From Ulota crispa (taxonomy: Eukaryota > Streptophyta > Bryopsida > Orthotrichales > Orthotrichaceae): a stretch of DNA of 64,000 nucleotides. The notes under the pieces are model-generated. The model was given only the letters and a program-made list of their open reading frames with translations, did no database searches and was not told the origin of the DNA. This document shows, one piece after another, positions 1 through 13,250 of this stretch. How positions within the stretch are numbered: the first letter of the stretch is position 1; each line of letters begins with the position of its first letter. The stretch lies in NCBI GenBank assembly GCA_963920765.1, contig OY987249.1, forward strand, positions 20,938,861-21,002,860. Reading direction: 5' to 3'. Both the position numbers and the translations under genes were made by a program.

Positions 1-988
1 CTAGTAGCATTTTTCATGCTTATAAGTTATGACAATGCTTGAGCAAACATGAATAACTCACTCTTCAGACAGCAATGTAGAAACAAAAATAAAAAATATT
101 AAGCAGTTTTGACATTTTTTGAAGGAACGCTTAGTGGTGGTTGTGTGAGTGGTTTTGTCTTTTTTTTGGCTTACCTTTTGTGTTCTTGAGGGTGATGATA
201 CTTGGAAATGCATTTGGAAAAGGGTGATATTGCTTTGGCAATGCTTCTAGAAAATGTAAGCATTTTTGAGCTTCGGGAAAGATGGTCTCAGGCTTACAAG
301 GGTTTGTTTTAAGAGATTTTTATTTTATTTTTTGACTTTTTGATTATTTGCAATTGTTGTTATCCTAAATGTGCCTCATAAAATTTAATAGCACTCCTGT
401 AGCATGCTCTCCCTCCAAAAGAATGGTGTGGAATATTCTACACCATCTTTAGTTATGGGCAGAATTTATCAAAGAGTTTATGAAAGGGAGGCTCATTCAA
501 TGCACATACGTCAATGTGTGGCTCACACATACTACAAAAAATAAAACCTTTTTGGAATATCCTGAAATTTCAAGCACCCACTTAGTTCTTTAAGTTGTTC
601 ACAAAGCATCATAACAATCTTAAACAAGAATCTAAAATGAGTCAAATTACTAGAATACTCCTTAGCTTATATAATGTAACTAGTGTAATTCCTAATTTAA
701 ATAGCTTGAGTATTTTCAAGCAAGTTTATGTTCTTGTTGCAAGATGGCATTTGAGAACAACATTAGCAAGGGTAAATCCTTACCCCAAAATATATTAGAT
801 GGAATCAGCATCAATGCCCACGAATATAACAAACATATCTACAAAGCTCTAAAAACAACATATGTCCTCTGTGATTGCTTTTGCAAGGATAGAAAGCCAT
901 AAAAATATGTAAAGCAACCATTAACTAGCAAACCCTCCAATAATTAATATAATACTAAACTTGTGTTGCAGTGCACTGCTGAGATGCA

Positions 989-1048
989 GCCATGATGTAA
1001 AAAGCACAGTAGTTGCCTGCCATGATGTAAAAAGCACAGTAGTTGCCT
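989..1048. repeat. Perfect 30 bp tandem duplication
   Basis: Two adjacent identical 30 bp units (989-1018 and 1019-1048) begin GCCATGATGT and end AGTTGCCT. With no mismatch between them the duplication must be recent or maintained. No coding context. Confidence 0.95.
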
Positions 1049-1968
1049 AAGCCTGCGTATGGTACATTCTTATTGCCAGCGTATAAGAAAACGACCTCAT
1101 ACTCCTAAAATCTTTGTGTATTATAAGGAGCCGTAGAATAGCGTGTCGTGTATTGGTGTATAGACACGTTTAGAGCACAAACAAGCCAAAGTACTAGCCC
1201 AATCAACAAGTAAACTCTGCACACAAAGGCTATGCACAATGTGTGAGGAAAGGAACAAAAGAGATAGAGTTGAAGATTAGCAAAGAGGCTGAGATTAGCA
1301 AATAGTTGCAAAGATTAGCTCCCGCATGAGTAAGCTTTTGCCGGGTAAAATTCAAAATTGACCTAGTCATGTATAGAAACCCTAGGTGATTAAAGCAGCA
1401 TATATAACCCTAACGGTAGCCAGGCTTATACACCTGGAGGTTTAAAAAAAAAGATTTGTGCAAATATATGTCAGATTAGTAAAAAAACAAAAGTAGACAA
1501 AATTACTGCTAGCTTGATTTTTTAATAAAAAAGTAACTTAATTTTTGCAATGAGGTCGTAAAGTCACGTGTCTTGCTCATGGAGCAGAAACTATAAACTC
1601 TTGTTCTAGTTTGAAATTTGTCACTCATCAATTATTATGTGAGATGAACTATGTCATTACTCAAGTATATTACCTTTTCTATGCTACAAGTTCATAGAGC
1701 AAGTATAGATACACAAGAAGAACCATTATTAGTTCTTCTATGTCTTGGCATGGCATTAAAGCTGTGTTCAAGTTGTACAAAGAGATAGTATATCATCTCT
1801 ATCTATGAGAAGATAAGAACTTTTAAAAATGGCAATAAAAAGCTTTCACTAGTATTCAACCACTGAATTTGTATATAGACTATCTCCATTACTAGCAATT
1901 GCTAGGAGTTTAGAGACTAACACTTGTATCGGAATCATGAAACAGGAAAAGAAATAAAAATAAAAAAC

Positions 1969-1989
1969 TTTTTTTTTTTTTTTTTTTTT
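1969..1989. repeat. Poly(T) run of 21
   Basis: An uninterrupted run of 21 T follows an A-rich stretch. It could be the tail of an old minus-strand retroposon or a slippage tract. No flanking target duplication or retroposon body was recognised. Confidence 0.9.
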
Positions 1990-4900
1990 CAAGATGAAGT
2001 TCATGGATGATACCTAAAGAGAGGGAAAAGCAACCTCTCTTCAGGTGACTGAATGTTATGTTAGACTCTTCTTAATTGTTCAATTCATAAAAGAGTCTAA
2101 GAAAATGGCAAGATATATTATGGCCAGAGAATAGATTGTAGGCAGAAAATCCTCATTTTTGCAAGCTTTTGTTATTTTGTCCATCCCTACATGAATAATT
2201 TTTGTACATGAACTAGTTCAAAGTCTTGCACAAATTTGATGAAAAACCCAATGATCAAGCTAGTCACATAGTAGACAATAATTATAATTGCTTTCTAAGC
2301 ACAAGTTGATGTATTTCATCTGTTGCAATTTCATCTATTGCAAGCCTAGTTTTACACCAAAGGGGCAACATCCAACGTGGCACATGACATAGCTGATGGA
2401 TTATATCTTAAACTTTTACATGGAAATATTATGATCTTCAAAGTACTTGAATGTTGGAATACAAGGTAATTTTGGTGGGATCTTCATGTTCCATGGAGAT
2501 TATATGTCTCTATTTTGTGTGAACGAGCTCAATTGTTGTATCCACAAAGTTATGTTTTATACCTCCATTTGATGTGAAAGAACACCCTTGCTTGATTGTA
2601 CCATTATAAGTAATCCTTGAGTTATCATTACCCCTTGTTGTGGTTAAACTTCTTGTTTCATTATGCTTGCCTTAATCTTATTTTTCAATATGATGTATTT
2701 TGTGCTAGTGTTAAATGTTTTGAATATAGTTCATTGATTGCTTTATATTCTAGCAATTGCATTATATTGTGTCAATCAAATACTTCACTTGTGGGTGCAC
2801 CCCTATGTACCTACACATACTCAATGTTCTTTGATTTTCTTATTATTACAAGCACCAACATGCTCCAGGCTTTAACGAAGTTTGTCTTTTAAATAGCACT
2901 TCCGTAATTGTCATTATTAAAAGATATTGAGTGCTTTTTTTTATTGAATTAAAAGAAGCCTTCACTATATTTTGTTTGAAGTCAAGGACATTATCAAACT
3001 CTATTGTGATAAAAAGTTCCATGGAGCTATGCACAAGCCTATAGAGCTAACCTTTGAGTGTTTGAACTAGAAACAATAAGTTAATTTTGAAGCAAAAACA
3101 ACAATAAGAACACCAATAATATAAATTGGAATTTGATTTTGTTTTTCAACATACATATCTCATTACTTATATTGTAATTTTTGTATAATCTTTTTGGACT
3201 TTTCTAGATACAAATGCCATCCTTTTTATTGTTTTATTTTATTTCTATATATTTTCCAACTTCTATCCATTCTTTTACCCTAATAGCTTAAATAAATCTA
3301 ATCAATTCTAAATGAAGGCACTTCATAACTGCAAAAGAAGAGCAATATTTTGGCTAGCATAATATGATGGTAATTCAAGTTTATAAAGAATTTGCAATGA
3401 CTCAAATTGCTAACAATTCAAGAACAAAGTTTGTGTGTTTGAAAAAGTTCTTGTTCAAGAATAATCAAGTATGAAAAAAATAAGTGATTCTTTTATGATG
3501 AGGTTTTTTACATTTGTAAAATGCACATTGTCTAACATATTCCAAAATATGTCCATAATTTTATTTGATAATTGAATTAAACCAAATTTTACCTAGAAAC
3601 AATTTTCAAAAATGCCAACGTGAGGTGGGACATTTAGGACTTCTATTTTTAGTCAAGTTCTTTGCCAAACTATTAAAACCTTAATAATGATAATAAAAAC
3701 ATGCTTGAGAATTAGAAAAATCATAAAAATGAAGGAACAAGTATCTTTTCTTGTTTATTTATTTATTTGCTATCTTTTGATAATATGTTTACTTACATTT
3801 TGATTTTAAAAAATGTTTCAATATCAATATTTGATCAAATCCAACACCTAACTCAAGAGATTTTCATCACATAAAAATCTCTTCTTGGCTTCTTAAGGAG
3901 TGTGAGATTTTCTAGATTTCCAACTTGAGTTTACTATCATGAGTTACAAAGTCCTATTAGGAATAACAATTAAATAATATTTGCTAAAGAAACAGTTTAG
4001 ACTATAATTCAACCATCTCTACAATCCACACACTATGATCTTCCATTGCACATACCAACATTTATCAAAGGGATGTTACACCAAAAAGGAATTCTAATCT
4101 TTGAAATTGATTAAGAATCAAAAATGAAAAGTTTTCAAAAGAATTTATGTATCTATTTTATAGCTTGTAAATTACAATTCTAGTCATTTTAACTTTTTCT
4201 AAAGTGATACTCAATACTTTTGTACCTTAAGGAGAACAAATACAATTCACCTCAAGAATAAACATTTTTAGTTCAATATTTGGTTTTTGAACAATGACTA
4301 CATCAAACAAGCAAGGTTTTGATTTCATTTTCAAAAATCCAAACAACAAGAAGTGGTCAACTTTGTTCCCTTTTGCAACCTAGTTTTACAATAGTTGCAC
4401 CAATGCTTCAATACAGAGGCAAACAATTGGGCATGATTACATTGCACACATTTTTGCCATGTTGTCATTTCAAAAACAATACTAAGCAAATATGAACCAA
4501 ATATGCATTTTGTATTAGAAAATCAAAGTAGAAGCGCCAAAATGAAAAAGAGGCATAGCAAAACTTATAGGATAACAACAATGGCTACTATAAATGGAAA
4601 CATAAAAATAGATAAAAAGAACTTGGTACTTTTGTAGATTCTTCTCAGTATTTTTCAAACTCCTCTTTAGTAATTTTTTTCCTTTTATAAGAATGCACTA
4701 GATTTTGTTTCAACTATCACCAATTTCACCCACTCAATTCCAAAATCTTTTACCTACTAGATCATTACCTTAGGCCAAGAGTCTTCTCATGACATGAAGT
4801 TGTTGGTGCTAGAACCTAAAATACTCATTTTCATACCACCTCTAGCAAGCATTAAACACAATGTGGGCCTAAAATCCTTTCAATTAACTTCTTTTTGATA

Positions 4901-6687
4901 TTAAACAAACCATGCATTGGGTAGACCATTGTGTGTCACTTCCTCTACTATAAAAAGAACACAAATAAACCTAGGTAAATTGTTTTTGCTAGCAAGTTAA
5001 ATTTTCTTTCATCTCATTTGTGAGTGAGTCAAAATTGATTATAAAAAAAGTTTGTACAACATCAAATAAAATCCAAATTAGAGTTTAGGTTCTCAACTAG
5101 TTTCTATGCAAGATCCAATACCGCTTGTTTAGCTCTATAATATAAGCCTTAAGAAAGTTGCTATGATAATCTACAAATCATATTAAACATTACTAAAAGT
5201 CACTAAAAGAGGAATAGCCTAGAATCCACTAATTAAAAGTTAGAATAACCATTATATTTGTTGGGTTTAGAGTTTGATGTTTGGCCCTTGCAATGTTTTC
5301 TCCATCCAAATATCTAGTGGGGAAGTCACCATTGAATTTTCAAAATACTAGGTGAGATTAAAAATAGGGTCAATTTCATTTGTTGGAGGTAAATTTCATA
5401 TTTTTGTTAGATCTACCATAGTATTGAAAACATGTCTCTTGCTTCATTATATGTAAAATAGGGTAGTGAATGATACCTTCATTTTAATAGTTTGTAGAAA
5501 AATATATAGTAGGAAAAATAGGATCTCCCCAAAAGTGCTTAGTATGATGAGTTTAACTATAATGATATTGTCAAAATTAGATGAAAAATAAGACAATCTG
5601 TCCATCTTTTGGATGTAATGGATGAAAATGGGATAGTGTTTACCTTTAATCAAACATGGATGTAGGTGAAGGATGGGTTTGTAAATAGTGGAAGGCTCTA
5701 AAAGAAGGTTTTGCTTTAAGTTATTATTGCTACTTGCGTTGTTGAGAAGCTTGCACTTTGGATTCTATGTAGTTGTTGCCAAAGTCTATGTGTTAGGGTT
5801 AGGGATTAGTTTTCTAGCCTAATTTGCTATATGTTTGAATTTGAGTCTTGTTTGTTGCAATTTCAATTCATAATTGTATTCTTGCACTTTTAATGCTTTT
5901 AGATTTCAATGTCTTTTAATCATGGAACTTTGCAATTTGTAGAATAAATAAAGTGCCAAAAATTTGTTCTCCAAACCATTTAGAAATAAATGTAAGGTGC
6001 TGTGAAATAAATCATAGTGGCCTTTTTTATCTAAAGATAGGGAAAAGAAATTACCTTAAAAAAGATAAATAGCCCCTTAAAACACCCCATTCTTTGCACG
6101 TGGTTACCAAGCACAACAAGGTGTGATCTCTCCAAGAAATTTCCTTTATTTAAAAAACCCAAATTCTTTATTTGCCCATTTTCAAAGGAATCACTTCTAT
6201 CACTCCCTATGTCCCCTTTGACTTGTCCATGACCAAAGATAACTTGGGATTGATGTCACTTTTGACAAGTTAACTAGTTGTATAATACAAAGTCAATTTT
6301 GACACTTGATGTGATCCAACTTGAGTTCCAACTTCAATTTACACACATGTAACAATCTAGCTTCAATATAATCTTTAAAGGATAGGCTTGTGATCGCAAT
6401 TTGGTTGCGTTGCAAGTGATTGCAGCATACAAAAATTGTCCACCTCATCTTTTAAGGATTAAACAAAAAAATTGATCCAACTTCAATTGATACAAGCCAT
6501 ACGATACAACTCTAATCTTAGCACCAAGAATGCTATTTGATGTTGAAATCACAAAGCACAACATGTGTTGTTGTTTGTTGTTGTTATTTGCTATTGTTTA
6601 GTAGCATTTGATTACTAATGCATAATCCTCAAAAAAAATTGCCATATTTTGAAAACAAAACCAACGCTTTTGAACTACTCATCCAAA

Positions 6688-6999
6688 CTACACTAAGATA
6701 TTGCACTTAGGTTGCTTCAACAATTAGGTTGCCTTACCTTGGCAAATTTATCTCATGACTCACTTGTGGCCACTTGAAGGGGCATGCAATGCTCTTTATG
6801 CTGTAGTAATTCCTAATTATGTGTAAAATTCTAACTTTCCTACTTGATGACTTTGATGCTTCATATTGTGCCCAACCTTTGCTTGCTTCCTCCATTGTAG
6901 TGATTATTGACAAAAGTTACTATAGTATTGATAAATATTTAAATAGTGTGAAATGTCAAAAATTAGTATGGAGCAATCTAAATGCACTATTTGGTGTAC
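6688..6999. mobile_element. Short TIR element, copy 1 (~312 bp)
   Basis: The left end starts CTACACTAAGATATTG and continues into TTAGGTTGC. The right end carries the inverted form (GCAATCTAAATGCAC then GGTGTAC). The interior shares blocks with copies at 8886 and 37338: GGTTGCCTTACCTTGG, a TGGCCACTTG block and a TAGTGTGAAATGTC block before the right terminus. It has no coding capacity, so it is a non-autonomous MITE-like DNA element. Superfamily is unassigned because no target-site duplication is clear. Confidence 0.7.
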
Positions 7000-8480
7000 A
7001 TAAAATTTTGTTTCGGTCAACTAGGACAAATTGCACAATAAGAGTTTTCTTCCAACCTCATCTAATCTTTCTGGGGCCCGGTCCATTCCACCAATAAACT
7101 TATAAATGCCAAAAATTTCCAAACCTAGTGTTTCAAAGCAAATCCCTTCCACCTCGCAAAGCTTGCCACCTACATTGCACAAGAATTTGAATTGCTCCAA
7201 CCCCACTATGCTTGTTGCCCCACTACACACGCCCTTGTTGCACCATTATTTTAGAGCCTGCGCTAGCTGGGGTGGTGGAATCACTGCTTGCTATGCAAAC
7301 TCAAGTGTGGATCTTGCTCTGAAAATGGAGATCATCAAAACAAGTTTGTATAGTTATTTACATTACTACCAAGCTTATGTTTTTCTTGCCATCTTGGTTT
7401 CCTTGTTGCGCCATTTTGCTGTCAAAAATGCTAACTCTCTTGCTTAGTTTTTAGAGTTTTACCATTTTTGCAAAATTTGGTTGTGTTTGAGTGATTTAGC
7501 CACCATACTTGCTCAGTTTCAATCCACCCAATTCTTTCCTAAATTGGCATACAATGCAATCTTTGTCTTGGAATTTGCAGTTTAAGTTTTTGAATTCTTT
7601 TGAAAAAATGCAACAACATTCATAGAAGTTTTGTTAGTCTTCTACAAAGTGTTTTGAGAAATTTTTGTGGCTAAGTTTCTTGTGTTGTGATTTAGTTAGT
7701 TTCTCTTTCTAGTGTACTTGACCTTGCACCCTCCTCTACATTGTCTTCACTAAGCTATGTGTAATTTATTTTTGATGAAATGCTTTGTTTTTTTGAGTCA
7801 TAGGGCTAATTGAAGCTAAGCTTGAAATTCATGCACATGTATAATTGGAGAGTATATACATTTCACTTTTTCTTAGGGCAAAACCTCCATGTTTGTCTAG
7901 AATTGGTAAACACAAATTTCGTGTTTTTTCATTTTTCAATTCCGGGGTTAGATGGAAGTTCACTCTTCAAATGAAGATGTGTTTGAAATGGTCAAGCTTG
8001 TAATATAGCAGAACCTTTCTAATTCAATACCTTGCATAGGTCATAGTATCTCTTGGTCCCAACTTCATGATCCATAATCAAAATCAAACTCCTAGTTCTA
8101 GTTGTATGCAATTAGAGAGGTTCTACTATACTATCTTACAACAACTGATAGCAGCATTGTATGTAATGTTCCTCTAAATATGATCCTCTAGATTTACAGC
8201 CAAATACATTGTTTCTTTGTTTCTTAAATTTTATCTATAGTACCGTGCTCATATGGTGCATGACAATTAATCAACAACTCCTAGATTTGAATGGTCAATT
8301 TACCACTTTGTCAAAAGGAAAGCTATCAAAAATTTGAGATCACCACGATCAAATTTATATTTTGCTTTTTTTACTAGTAGATTTGCTTTTAAGTTACAAG
8401 TAGATGTGTATATTTCTTGTTGGTTAATAATTGTTGGTTATAAGTGTTATGCACTATACTTTATTTCAATTTTACACATG
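7000..8480. other. Non-coding stretch, no feature recognised
   Basis: Open frames at 7021-7447 overlap on both strands and resemble no known protein. I see no repeat or RNA gene here. Confidence 0.5.
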
Positions 8481-8498
8481 TCTGTTGTTACCTAGTTT

Positions 8499-8735
8499 TT
8501 GAAATTGTGGTTGTTTTCAAAAGGTGGATGGCAAGTGGAGGTGCAGAAAGGAATTCAAATGCTTGAGGATGTTGAATTGATTTTAATGCGTATGTTCTCA
8601 AATGGTTTATTAGAGCGAAGATTACATTTATATGCAACATCTATGGCATTGCACTTGGATTTACTTGATTCTTGCCCTTCAATTGCAAAGGAAAAACACA
8701 TGCATGGGGTTTGTGATGTCCTCTACTTCACTTAA
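8499..8735 (+). other. Open frame, possible orphan exon
   Basis: A 78-codon open frame lacks an ATG at its start. It follows a plausible acceptor (TTGTTACCTAG) and contains GGWQVEVQKGIQML, ALHLDLLDSCPS and AKEKHMHG, which look more protein-like than neighbouring frames (mixed amphipathic helices, few low-complexity runs). A GGG-GTTTGTG sequence near its end could be a donor. I do not recognise the family. It may be a surviving exon of a lost gene or chance. Confidence 0.2.
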
Positions 8736-8885
8736 ATCCCCTCTTTAATCATTATTTTTTTGTTTTCTTTTGTTGGCGCTTGATCATTTGCTGACCTTGT
8801 GAAAACATCAATGAAAGCATCAGTGCAGTGCATCCTTTTGTTATTCCTTGCATTCTGTAGTAATCCTATGCTATACTCAAAAAAT

Positions 8886-9186
8886 CTACACTAAATATTG
8901 TAGTTAGGTTGCCTAAACTATTAAGTTGCATTCTCTTAGAAAGTTAATTTATGACTCATTACTTGGCCACTTGGAGGCGCATGCAAGTGATGTAGTTTTC
9001 TAAATATTAGGATTTTAAATGGTTACATAGCTAGTTTTTTTTGCAACTTTATTATTGTTGCCGAGCCTTTTAAAATAGGTTAAGACAAAATTTAATAAAA
9101 AAATCATCATGATAATAATAAATATTTATATAGTGTAAAATATCATAAATTAGTGTGGAGCAACCTAAATGCAATATTCAATGTAG
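8886..9186. mobile_element. Short TIR element, copy 2 (~301 bp)
   Basis: The left end CTACACTAAATATTGTAG mirrors the right end, GCAATATTCAATGTAG. The subterminal AGGTTGCC and its inverse GGAGCAACCTAAAT are also present. It shares the interior blocks of copy 1 (ACTTGGCCACTTGGAGGCGC near the left, TAGTGTAAAATATC near the right). It is non-coding and probably mobilised in trans. The target duplication is not resolved. Confidence 0.75.
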
Positions 9187-9239
9187 ATCCATCATTTTGA
9201 TTCTCTCAAATCCAACTTAACCCTTAAACGTCTAATAAA

Positions 9240-9450
9240 GCCTTTTGCAATCAATACAATACAAGGTTTTTTTTTGTGTATTTGGAATGGATCCACCTTT
9301 TTATTGTATTTGAGATGAACAAAGAAGTTGGAATATAGATCAATGCGGTTTTAATGAGTTATTTGAGATTCCAAAATAAAACATTTGTTGGTAGTAAATG
9401 TCAATTATATAGCAACATATCTACTATCCCTATAGGATGTTTAAGGATTA
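9240..9450. repeat. Dispersed repeat R2, copy 1
   Basis: About 210 bp match 36693-36905 in the same orientation. Both have a TTGTATTTGGA block, TTGAGATSAACAAAG, ATAGATCAA, a GTAGYAAATGYCAAT block and an AAGT/AAGGATTAAC-like end. Roughly three quarters of bases agree by eye. Non-coding, family unknown. Confidence 0.6.
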
Positions 9451-9729
9451 ACACAGAAAAGGTTTAACCACTTTCTTCCATGTCAAATTTTCTTTGTTTG
9501 TTGTAGAAATTATGCCACTGATTGGTTGTTTCAACCCCAACCATGAACACATCCTCACACCTCCCTTGCATAAGCTCAAGTTTTGCAATCTTTTCTCTTG
9601 TTTATTTTAGCTAAAAAATCATATGCTGACTTGTTGTGTAATACATAAGAAGAAAGCAAAAGAGATCAATATGGGAATAAAAGAATGGTTAAATAAAAGT
9701 CAAGTTTAGAAAGCTAGTAATCATTCTAA

Positions 9730-10010
9730 GGAGGGACCACCCATTCCCAAGCAGAGATCCAAATCCAACTTGTAATGTGTGTTGTTTCCAACCAGCCTAA
9801 TTCCAAGCCTTGGAATGGGAATTTCTTCCTTTTCAATTTTAAGATGAATGAAGTCATGACATGTGTTCCAAAAGAAATTAGGAAGTAGTAGTTTGGCTAT
9901 GATTGGAATTAGGAGAGTCTAGGAATTATTTGTGGGTCCAAATTACTTTATGCACTCCAAAATTTGTATACAACTCAGTTTTGCATGAAAAACTTTAAAG
10001 AAAATTGTGT
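9730..10010. repeat. Dispersed repeat R1, diverged copy
   Basis: This is a diverged relative of the repeat at 10776-11090. It has the same order of blocks: AAGTCATGACATGTGTTCC, a TTTGGCTAT block, then CAGTTTTGCAT. Non-coding. Confidence 0.5.
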
Positions 10011-10775
10011 TGCAATATTTCATATAAAGCCATTGAAGAATGATTTGTGCCGCATTGTTGCTCTAACATGTTGTCCTCCAAGAACTTAAATGATCTACAA
10101 TGGGTGGTCCTACCTTATATGCTAAAAGTATAAAGCAATGTTTTTTTTTTGTTTTTTAAGAAGTGCCAAAGTGGGGGTTTAAATTGTTATAGTGATGCTT
10201 TAAATTTCAACATTCATCCACATATTGGATAGAAAATATCACATTATTGGTAGCACACGTTACATGTCTATATTCTAATTTTCATCCACAATTTGGCAAT
10301 TTCATCCAAGATTTTTCTAATTTGAAGCATTTTTGGCAATTTCATGCAAAATTTTGGCATTCTTTTGACATTTTTTAGCCAAGCTATATATTTTTTGGGT
10401 GCAATTTGGCACTAGAAAGCCAAAAAAAGCCTTAGTAAAAAAGTGCACACTTACAAGAGTGAAAAGGTTCATGTTTATTTGTGGTAAGAATGGATTTGTC
10501 TTTTTCATTTTGTTCTGATGTTGGTTGTTTTGCTCTGTTTGGCATCAATGGTTGTTTAGGAGGGTATGTGCAGCCACCACCTATTGCCATGTTGCTAGAG
10601 CAGGTAGATAGACCATTCAAGAGAAGGTCCAACCAAGGGCTTTGGGATCGGCCTGCTCTTGGTCTCAATTCTCGCGGGCTTTGGAGTTTTTTAATGTCCC
10701 TCTAGAAAATCGGCTCATCTAGTCTTAACAATGACAATTTCCCTTTTGAAAACCATGGTAATTGACTCTTCACCC

Positions 10776-11090
10776 TTGGTAAGGTGGAAGCACCCATTGC
10801 CAACAATGCCTCACACCCAACATGTAGGGTGTGCTATTTCTACCATGAGCAAGAGTAGGTGCTTTGGAATGCGTTCTTTTGTCCTTTGCAAAGTTGGGAC
10901 TATTTAAGTCATGCCATGTGTCCCAAAGTGAAGTAACAAGTAATGAGCTGAAAATGGTTTGGCTATTGGTGGAATTGCATGCATCTACACATTGGCCATG
11001 AGTCTGGAACACTTTTTGACTCCCATATTTCACAATAATTTCAGTTTTGCACATAAAATTATGAAAGTTTTGCAATCTCAACATTTCTTA
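10776..11090. repeat. Dispersed repeat R1, plus-strand copy
   Basis: This ~315 bp segment reappears as its reverse complement at 62860-63170, at about 85-90% identity by eye. Shared blocks include AAGTCATGCCATGTGTCCCA, AATGAGCTGAAAATGGTT and CAGTTTTGCACATAAAA. Open frames across it on both strands are not conserved between copies, so it is non-coding repeat DNA. Confidence 0.8.
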
Positions 11091-11159
11091 TCTTCCTACA
11101 TGGAAAAAATATTTGTCACCTCAAACTCTTTGCAAGTTGTTGCAGAACCTCTTTAGTTA

Positions 11160-12660
11160 TTGGATATGGGTGCTTCCACCTTATCTCTGCTAATTTTACA
11201 AAAGTCTATTCATCTAGAAACATGAAAATTTGACAAACACAAAAAACTCATGAAAAATGGGAGTCAACAAAATTTGGTTTAAAAAAATATAGTGCAATCT
11301 TATTTTTGCAAATATCGTATCTTCTTACTTTTGTAGAGTGTCTGTGAAGAGTATAGAATACAACATTTACATAATGTGGACTTGATTTTCTTTAACATCA
11401 AAATTTCAAATTCCATTTTTCATGAAATAGTCATTACACAATCATACTCATTATCTTGGGAAAAGCACTTTCCCAAAATGGATTTTGGAATACTAACTTT
11501 TGCATTTGTGAGAATATTTTGGTGACATGAAGTAAGTTTTTTTGATAATTCTTTCAAGATATTCTGTCATTGATGTAAAGTCTTGAAGAAATCATCATAA
11601 AATAAACTCAAAATCACCTAAAAACTCTCAAAAATGAAAATTCAAAAGTCCCCAAAATTGGGGTTCTTCTTCAAATTTACTAATATTGCACTTCAACTTA
11701 TTAATTGAAATTCATGTTCAAGAGCATTTTCAAATCCAAGGATGCTTGGATAATGTCACCCTTTGTAAGAGAAACATTTGGATAGTGTCAAGGTCCCAAT
11801 TTCTTTTTTGTGTTCTAGACCTAATTAAATGGAGTGAGTGCTTATGGTCAATGCTTGGATATGGTCAACATTATTTTCTAGCATGATGCATTGACCTCAT
11901 CCAAGCCTCAATTTATTAGTGCCCGCTTTTGTGTTTCTTCATGTTTGTTTGCTAAAACATGCAAGGGGTTGGTGGTAAATGCTTGGGTTATAACAACATT
12001 AGTCCATTGGCACAAACAAAAACAAGAATGGACTAGCCTTCAATAGCCTCAACCTCAACAACCGTGAGAACCTGTATTGAGGTACCTGATTTTTTTGGCC
12101 CACATGCCTAAAAAAGCCTCACACTTCTTAATAATATTATTATCAAAATTAGTATATCCATGTGTCCTATGGATACATTTGGGAAAAGGGCATTTGTGTT
12201 TGTCATCCACACAAAATCTTATACAAAGCTTAGGATGCTTACCTCAAGTGGTATACTCAAATTTAATGTTAGATTCAAATCAATTTGACTCTTAATCTCC
12301 CTCTCCACCCCTTTTGTAGTTGGAAAAAGATTCATTGGGTTCCACCAAAGATGTCCTTTCACACCCAATGCCCATGTTCATCACTTTGCCCTTTGGCCCT
12401 TGGCTAATCACAAATTTTTCAATTTGCCCCTTGAACACCATATTCACTAAAATAGGAGATTGGTAACCTCTCAAAATAATACCATGTATCTTTGCACCCT
12501 TAAATCAAAAAACCAACTTAAAGATTTTCAAGCTTATATTTTAATGTCATTGACCGTTACTTGCAATTTTCATTAAAATGGGAGTTAAAAAAAGTTTGAA
12601 TGCTTGTACAAGCTATTGGCTGATGTAACAATATTGAATTTTATGTAAATGAATATTTTA
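11160..12660. other. Non-coding stretch, no feature recognised
   Basis: Several short frames (11686-11886, 12077-12295) show no family resemblance. I see no gene, RNA or clear repeat. Confidence 0.5.
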
Positions 12661-12675
12661 TGTATTGTTGGTCGC

Positions 12676-12760
12676 TAAGTTATGAGCTTGGTAGTTGGTT
12701 AGAAGAAGTTGTTTATGTCATTTTGGTGGTCCGGGTTCAATTCCCGTTGCACTTGTATGA
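12676..12760 (+). mobile_element. tRNA-derived SINE relic
   Basis: A box-A-like TGAGCTTGGTAGTTGG (about 12682-12697) is followed about 40 bp later by an excellent box B, GGTTCAATTCC (12734-12744), inside CCGGGTTCAATTCCCG. This is the internal RNA polymerase III promoter arrangement. The sequence does not fold into a full tRNA cloverleaf, so a SINE head or old tRNA pseudogene fits better than a working tRNA. Confidence 0.55.
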
Positions 12761-13250
12761 GCGTCTATGTAATATACATAACTTGGTGCTGCTCAATGAG
12801 CTATGCAGGCAAAAAAGTTGTAACAATCAACCAGCCTTATTTCCAAAATTGTGACAAGTGCTTTTTGCACTAACAAAATAAAATGTGGTCTTATCCACTA
12901 CAAGTTTTTACTTCTCTATGATCGATATAGGAGTCACATTTGTACAATCAATGAAGTTAAAAGTAGCATAAATAGTTGTAATAAAATAAATATAAGATAT
13001 AAAAAACATATGTATTATTAGCATATGTCAAACCATTTGCTTTCCAAAGCAAATGTACATTGAATTGGTATTTTCTTTTATTAATCTATAAAACCAAATC
13101 ATGGCACACCAATCTATGTCATGTATAACATGATGCCCTATACAAAATTTCTTGAACCTTTGCTAAAATATTTTTGTGAAAAACACATAGAATATAAACT
13201 ATATAGAGAAACTTCTAACATTCCAAGGAAACCTCTTTGATCCTTGCATC

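Larger units (their letters stand above)
1..6687. other. Gene-poor AT-rich intergenic DNA
   Basis: I find no supported gene in this stretch. The open frames present are under about 90 codons, start mostly at non-ATG codons and show no recognisable motif. The only structures I can point to are a perfect 30 bp tandem duplication and a 21 bp T run, listed separately. Base use is uniformly AT-rich with short A and T runs, as in old non-coding plant DNA. Confidence 0.6.

Noticed and set aside
1380..1425. Core promoter (ATATATAACCCTAAC) near 1.4 kb
   Set aside because: A TATA-like word and a telo-box-like word occur together, but no reading frame follows within several kb on either strand.
12682..12744. 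Working tRNA gene
   Set aside because: Boxes A and B are present but acceptor and anticodon stems do not form by eye. The same applies to the 26.9 and 46.1 kb sites.
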